In this document: positions 59,476 to 64,000 of the stretch, piece by piece
Numbering within the stretch: the first letter of the stretch is position 1
Layout of the letters: each line of letters opens with the position of its first letter
Made by a program: the position numbers and the translations under genes
Notes under the pieces: model-generated
What the model saw: the letters and a program-made list of their open reading frames with translations, nothing else
The model's database searches: none
What the model was told of the DNA's origin: nothing
Origin: Gemmatimonadota bacterium
GTDB lineage: Bacteria; Gemmatimonadota; Gemmatimonadetes; Longimicrobiales; Gaopeijiaceae
NCBI GenBank assembly: GCA_009838975.1
Contig: VXQO01000017.1
Location: 41,230-105,229 of the forward strand
Reading direction: 5' to 3'
Length of the DNA stretch: 64,000 nt

Positions 59476-61254
59476 GTGACAGTCATGCGACTCGGGGATG
59501 GGATGATGCCGCCACAACGGTACAAGTCGTTCGAAGAACTCGCGCGAGTGCAGCGGAAGCAGCGCTCGGCGGCCGCGTTGCGCGCGTCTCCGCAGGTTGC
59601 GGAGACCGAGCGGGTTTGGGTCCAGTTCGATGTGGCTGCGCAGGCCGAGCCGTCCGCCGCCCGCGAATGCCGTTCGATCGTGCTGGAGTGGTTGGGGAAG
59701 GGCTTCGAGGGTCGCCTGCCGCGCCGGGCACGCCTCGGCCGGCCGTTCTCGCACCGGGAAGGGGATGTTTCCTGCCGGGCGGTGAGAGTTCGGAGCCCGG
59801 AGAAGGACGTGTGGGCGTTGCAGGTCGAACGGATGTCGGATCCGGGCGGTCACGTGGCAACCTCGATCACCGTCGCGGGCCTTCGCGGCCACCCGGCCAG
59901 GATCGGAGTCGAGGTGCACGACCGATCCGTGGTGCCGGGCGCGGCCGTCGAGGAGTACCCGTCCGGGTTGGTCGCCGGGATCGCGGGGCGGATTCCGCTC
60001 CTTCAGAACGGAAGGCGGTTCGTCCGCGACCCCATCGTGATCGACACCGAGGAGGCCATGCGCGGCTTCCTGAACAGGCTGGAGGATCCGGCGCGCGACA
60101 TGCCGTTCGCGGTGGCCTCGATCCCGCCGGACGAGCCGGACATGGATTTGCTCGCCGACCAGTGGACCTCGCTGGCGCGGGCCTTGGCCGGGTTGGCCGT
60201 GGTGTGGGTGCTGCCGGTGCAGATGACCTTCCGGCTGAGCGACACGGTCGGCAAGCCGCTGTCGGTATACATGGGTTCTTGGCGGTTCTACCGCCCCGGA
60301 TTCAACGATCGGGCGGATCAGTGGCAACATCCGCTCGTGGTGGCGAACCGGCTGGCCGAAGAGGGCGGGCCGGACATGGCGACGACGCAGTTTCAGCGGC
60401 TCGCCGCCGAGGAACGGCTGCGGCTCGGCAGCGGCGACCGGGACACGCTCGGCTTCGAAGCGATTGCGGGCGAAGCGGACGCGGCCCCACGCGGAACACT
60501 GAGACTGGTGGCTCTCCTCCGAAACGCGATCCGGCGCGATTCTGCGGTGACCGCCGAGGAACGGTCACCGGCAGAAGGCACCAACGGGTCCGCGCGACCC
60601 GGCCCCGTGCCGGGGAGCGGGTCCCGCCGCGACGGGCCTGGGGAGGGAGCGCGTGTCCTGCGCCGCAAGCTCACGGAGGCGCTGGACAAGGCACGCAAGC
60701 GGGGCGACCGCCACGAGCAGGCCCAACGGAGGGCCGAGGCCGCCGAACGCAAGAACGAGGAGTTGGAAACGCGGATCGGGCAGCTGACCGGGCTGGTGCG
60801 TTCGCTCGGGGGCGATCCGGACGCCGCAATCCCCTTCCCGGCCACATGGGACCAAGTGGCGGATTGGTGCGACCAGAGTCTCGCGGGCCGGGTCTCGCTG
60901 ACGGGATCGGCGAGGCGAGGGCTGAACGGGGCCGAGTTCCGAAACGTGGGCTTGGCGGCGCGGTGCCTGAGTTGGCTCGCCCGCGAGTACCGGGACGGGC
61001 GCTTGCTTGGTGGCGCGCCCGATCTCCACGGGCGGATCGGCGACATCGACGAGGGCGTCTTCAACCTCCCCTGTGGAGGCGACTCCTTCGAGTGCGTTTG
61101 GAACGGCAGCCGCCGCACGGTGGACTGGCACATCAAGAACGGCACGGGCACGCGGGACCCAAGGCGGTGCCTTCGCATCTACTACTTCTGGGACGACGAC
61201 ACCCGCAGCGTGGTGGTCGTCTCGATGCCAGCCCACCGGAGGACCGCGCGGTGA
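59476..61254 (+). CDS. Uncharacterised ~590-aa multidomain protein with coiled coil; candidate orphan defense/effector protein
   Basis: long ORF with consistent coding character; LARALAGLAVVWVLPVQMTFRLSDTVGKPLSVYMGSWRFYRPGF, coiled coil LRRKLTEALDKARKRGDRHEQAQRRAEAAERKNEELETRIGQL, C-terminal RIYYFWDDDTRSVVVVSMPAH. Confidence 0.8.
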   Translation: MTVMRLGDGMMPPQRYKSFEELARVQRKQRSAAALRASPQVAETERVWVQFDVAAQAEPSAARECRSIVLEWLGKGFEGRLPRRARLGRPFSHREGDVSCRAVRVRSPEKDVWALQVERMSDPGGHVATSITVAGLRGHPARIGVEVHDRSVVPGAAVEEYPSGLVAGIAGRIPLLQNGRRFVRDPIVIDTEEAMRGFLNRLEDPARDMPFAVASIPPDEPDMDLLADQWTSLARALAGLAVVWVLPVQMTFRLSDTVGKPLSVYMGSWRFYRPGFNDRADQWQHPLVVANRLAEEGGPDMATTQFQRLAAEERLRLGSGDRDTLGFEAIAGEADAAPRGTLRLVALLRNAIRRDSAVTAEERSPAEGTNGSARPGPVPGSGSRRDGPGEGARVLRRKLTEALDKARKRGDRHEQAQRRAEAAERKNEELETRIGQLTGLVRSLGGDPDAAIPFPATWDQVADWCDQSLAGRVSLTGSARRGLNGAEFRNVGLAARCLSWLAREYRDGRLLGGAPDLHGRIGDIDEGVFNLPCGGDSFECVWNGSRRTVDWHIKNGTGTRDPRRCLRIYYFWDDDTRSVVVVSMPAHRRTAR

Positions 61255-61294
61255 GCAGCGGGCATCAGAGCCGCGTCCGGCGGACTGCGAAGCA

Positions 61295-61402
61295 GGGGTT
61301 CGAAGGGGGCGAAGCGCCCCTCGCCAGCCCCGCCGGGAGACACACGGAGTGTGGCCACGGTGGGTACGCTGGCTTGTCTCCCTTAACGTGCGACAAGCCA
61401 GC
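61295..61402 (+). repeat. Multi-hairpin repeat copy C (contains 60-bp oriT-like sequence shared with copy D)
   Basis: GGGGTTCGAAGGGGGCGAAGCGCCCCTCGCCAGCCCCGCCGGGAGACACACGGAGTGTGGCCACGGTGGGTACGCTGGCTTGT...ACAAGCCAGC. Confidence 0.78.
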
Positions 61403-62198
61403 CTTGGGACGCCTGAAAAGTGCATTCCACAGCGATGCCCGAGACGGCGGTGGCCGAGCCGTCACGGGCGAGCTCCCCCGCCCCTCCCATTTCGCCAGCC
61501 GCACGGACGGCGATGGCGGCGCTTCGTGCTGCGCAGCTCGATGCCCACCCTACCCCTACCCTTCGGAGACTCGATATCGTCGATCCTGACCGATTCTACA
61601 GCCCGTAGAATACCCGAAACGCCCCCGGAACCCGAGTAAACCGTCTTTGAGCGCCCTCAACGGCTCTTGCACGTCCAATCAGGCCCCGGCGTCCGCTCGC
61701 CTGCTCACCGCCAGCGCCGGGGACGAAGGTGAGGTCGAACCGTTGCCCGGAGCGTATTCGGTTTCTTGGTAGTGTTCGTATCCGATCCAGGTTCGACCGC
61801 AGTTCCCATCCTTCGCGCGCAGGCCTCAAGTAATCCATGCGTCTCGATCCTTCGACAACCCGTGGCGTGGACGTGGAGGCCGCTGCCCGGAGCCGTCCGG
61901 TGACTCCACTGAGGTCGCCTACAATCTCGCCCTCGCGCGGTTTCGCCGTCACGAGGGGCTGAACGCGCAGCGAGAGCAGCGCCAGACATTCGGCGAAGCA
62001 CGCGGCCTCGACCTGTGCTTCCTCAAGAGGCGGGCCAGCGCCGTCTCGACACCCTCCCAGGAGGGATCGCCGGTCGGTACAGCGGCACAGCTCCAAGTCT
62101 TCATCCGTCTGTCGTGAGTGAGTGGATATTGCCAAGGCGACATCTTGGTATGATCTTGGGAAGGGTGGAAACTCCATCAACGGAAACACAGGAGAATC

Positions 62199-62528
62199 AT
62201 GAGAATCCCACAGCGTGTCCGCGATGTCGTCGAGCGCCGCTCGTTTTGGCAGTCGGAGAGCAACTCCAAGTCACGGAAAGGGTGGCGGGCGCTCATGACG
62301 GTGGCGTGCGCCGCCTTGCTTCTGTCCGCTTCGGGAACAATCGAGCCCGCGCCTCTGTCGGCGCTCTGCCCAGCCGACGACAACGAAGACTGCGATTTCC
62401 TGAACCCGCAGACCGGCGGTGGAATGGAAGGGGTGGTTTGCGTCGCGTGTGACTGCCCGGACGGAGGGGACGGGTGGTATTGGTTCTGTTCGAATGGCCA
62501 GACGGGAACATCGAACTGCGAGATGTAG
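62199..62528 (+). CDS. Small secreted Cys-rich peptide precursor
   Basis: AGGAG RBS; signal segment ALMTVACAALLLSASGTIEPA; LCPADDNEDCDFLNPQTGGGMEGVVCVACDCPDGGDGWYWFCSNGQTGTSNCEM (7 Cys). Confidence 0.65.
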   Translation: MRIPQRVRDVVERRSFWQSESNSKSRKGWRALMTVACAALLLSASGTIEPAPLSALCPADDNEDCDFLNPQTGGGMEGVVCVACDCPDGGDGWYWFCSNGQTGTSNCEM

Positions 62529-63727
62529 CGGGTGGTGTTCCTCGGGCCTTCCCGAGCCTGACAGCCAGATTCCGGGGTCTCTCGACGAGCCAGATACGGC
62601 GACTGGGGTTAACCTTCTTGGTCGCCGTTGCATCTGCGGTCGTGTTGGGTCGTGTGTACGAGGTTCGAGGAGCGGATCTTACCCCCCAGGTCTGCGGAGT
62701 CGCTGAGCGCGAGCCGGGGAGTCTCCTAGGCGGGCTGTCCGATGGTCTAAGTGTCTCGCGCGTAGCGGAATACGGAACCGCTTCAGATCATTGGATTGAC
62801 AGCTTTGGCGGACTCGCGTATCACGATGGTGAGCTCTTCCTCTTTGACCACGGTAGGCCGGAGGTCATCGTGTTGTCTGGAGGGTCGCTGGAGGTCGTGC
62901 GACGCTTTGGGCGGGAGGGTGAGGGGCCGGGCGAGTTCAGGGCTTCTGTTCGGCCTTGGGGTATCGGTCGGTACTTCAATTTCGGTTTTCTCACGGTCTC
63001 CAGTGCCGGCGTGGCCGTCTATGATGGCCGCCGAGTCGAACTGTTCGACCTATCCGGTCGTCACACGGGAAGCGTACGAGGCTTGCCGACCGATCGAATC
63101 TTCGGTGTCAGGTATTTAGGCAGCCTTCACCCCGAGGGCACGTTGGTCTACGCGATCGACAGGGTGCGGAGAGGCCCATCCCCACAGCGTGCGTTCGAGA
63201 CTTGGACGATGGAGCAAGGCCGGACCCGCAATCTGTGGGATGTTTCTTTGGCCTTGCCGCCGACCCACGAGTCGGGGTTCATGGTTCCATCCAATCAGGC
63301 TCATCCGTTATGGACCGTCTGGGGCACCTGCGCATTGACGACTGATGGTGCCAGTGATCGTATTCTGAGGATGGATCTAGCCACCGGGGCAGTCGATTCG
63401 CTCGCCCTTCCACAGTGGCAGGTTCATGCTCCAGACGATCAGCCGATTCGTGGCCTTCCGGGATCAGGTGCCGAGCCGACGGCTAGGATTCGTTGGGAGG
63501 ACATGGTCGTTGATCCACGGGGGTTTGCTTGGGTGCAGTTGTGGAGCCCCGCCCCCACTGATGCAGCGCGTGTCGCCATCGTGAATGTCGTGGACGGGGA
63601 GGTGCGCGAGGTCACCGTTCCCGTTTTCCCCCGGGCATTTGATGAATCAGGATCGTTCTTCGCCGTGGAGCGGGGCTCAAGCAATGAGGCATACGTCGTG
63701 AAATACGCTATCACGAAGGACGACTGA
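62474..63727 (+). CDS. 6-bladed beta-propeller protein with N-terminal TM segment, overlapping the Cys-rich peptide gene
   Basis: FGGLAYHDGELFLFDHGRPEVIVLSGGSLEVVRRFGREGEGPGEF; TM LGLTFLVAVASAVVLG; exact start uncertain (GTG 62474 or later). Confidence 0.75.
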   Translation: MVLVLFEWPDGNIELRDVAGGVPRAFPSLTARFRGLSTSQIRRLGLTFLVAVASAVVLGRVYEVRGADLTPQVCGVAEREPGSLLGGLSDGLSVSRVAEYGTASDHWIDSFGGLAYHDGELFLFDHGRPEVIVLSGGSLEVVRRFGREGEGPGEFRASVRPWGIGRYFNFGFLTVSSAGVAVYDGRRVELFDLSGRHTGSVRGLPTDRIFGVRYLGSLHPEGTLVYAIDRVRRGPSPQRAFETWTMEQGRTRNLWDVSLALPPTHESGFMVPSNQAHPLWTVWGTCALTTDGASDRILRMDLATGAVDSLALPQWQVHAPDDQPIRGLPGSGAEPTARIRWEDMVVDPRGFAWVQLWSPAPTDAARVAIVNVVDGEVREVTVPVFPRAFDESGSFFAVERGSSNEAYVVKYAITKDD

Positions 63728-63852
63728 GTCCGGCCCGTCCATACCTATGGCAGCCGAGCGAAGTCTCGCCCACCCGGCCCTTTCCCGCCGTTCACCCGGC
63801 TTCCCCGATTCCTTCGTCGCCGCCCAGAAGCGTCGGCCCAAAAGAGTGAGTA

Positions 63853-64000
63853 TGATCCGACCCCTGCTGCTCTCGTGTGTGTTCTTGGTCGGAGCTTTGG
63901 GTTGCGGTGAGGCCGCCGGTCCGGTAGTGGCCGAACCGGACATCCCGCTGACCGCGACGACCGAGGAGGTATTCACTCTTGGCGATGTCCAGCCGGAAGA
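63853..64000 (+). CDS. 6-bladed beta-propeller lipoprotein, truncated by window end
   Basis: MIRPLLLSCVFLVGALGCGEAAGPVVAEPDIPLTATTEEVFTLGDVQPE; matches N-term of the 56116 gene (VTEEVFTVGSVLGD). Confidence 0.65.

Noticed and set aside
41816-61402. Interpretation of the hairpin repeats as integron attC sites
   Set aside because: No IntI-type integrase seen, no consistent RYYYAAC/GTTRRRY boxes, and copies occur in both orientations; only the cassette-bounding behaviour is reported.
58893-61589. 898-aa plus-strand ORF overlapping the orphan 592-aa gene
   Set aside because: Different frame, R/G-rich low-complexity translation that spans the structured element and a hairpin repeat; the 592-aa frame has normal protein composition.

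Overview
High-GC bacterial chromosome segment; gene content suggests Gemmatimonadota or a relative (inference only). It has two parts. (A) About 1-34.55 kb is a conserved housekeeping block, nearly all on the minus strand: dprA(partial)-obg-asparaginase-S41 protease-tmk-ino1-CDP-alcohol transferase-ylbF-like-prmC-prfA-lnt-Gfo/Idh-rimO-lolA-ftsK-comB-accC-accB-efp-aroQ, ppiD-like (+), tatA-DUF4321-polyprenyl synthase-ftcD-FN3 protein-lptD-like-tatC-nrdR-ybgF/pal/tolB. (B) From about 34.55 kb to the window end is a mosaic accessory region: two tandem P4-type integrases, a secreted protein fusing Ig-like domains, plant-type LRRs and a metzincin protease, at least six 6-bladed beta-propeller paralogs, an HU gene, an integrative mobilizable unit (integrase, ColE1-type MobA with overprinted MbeB/MbeD-like genes, MobC, oriT-like region), an EVE-domain McrBC locus, a second related integrase unit carrying an orphan 592-aa protein next to a strongly structured non-coding element, and a Cys-rich secreted peptide paired with a propeller gene. 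Main hunt results: a dispersed repeat family of successive hairpins (six clear copies plus partials) that partitions the accessory region into 1-3 gene blocks; two collinear mobilizable units sharing a 56/60-identical oriT-like sequence; a 93-nt three-way-junction inverted-repeat structure; a probable AUC start codon for prfA; and a tandem 20-bp AT-rich dyad operator between lnt and prfA. All homology calls are from reading the translations, with no database search.
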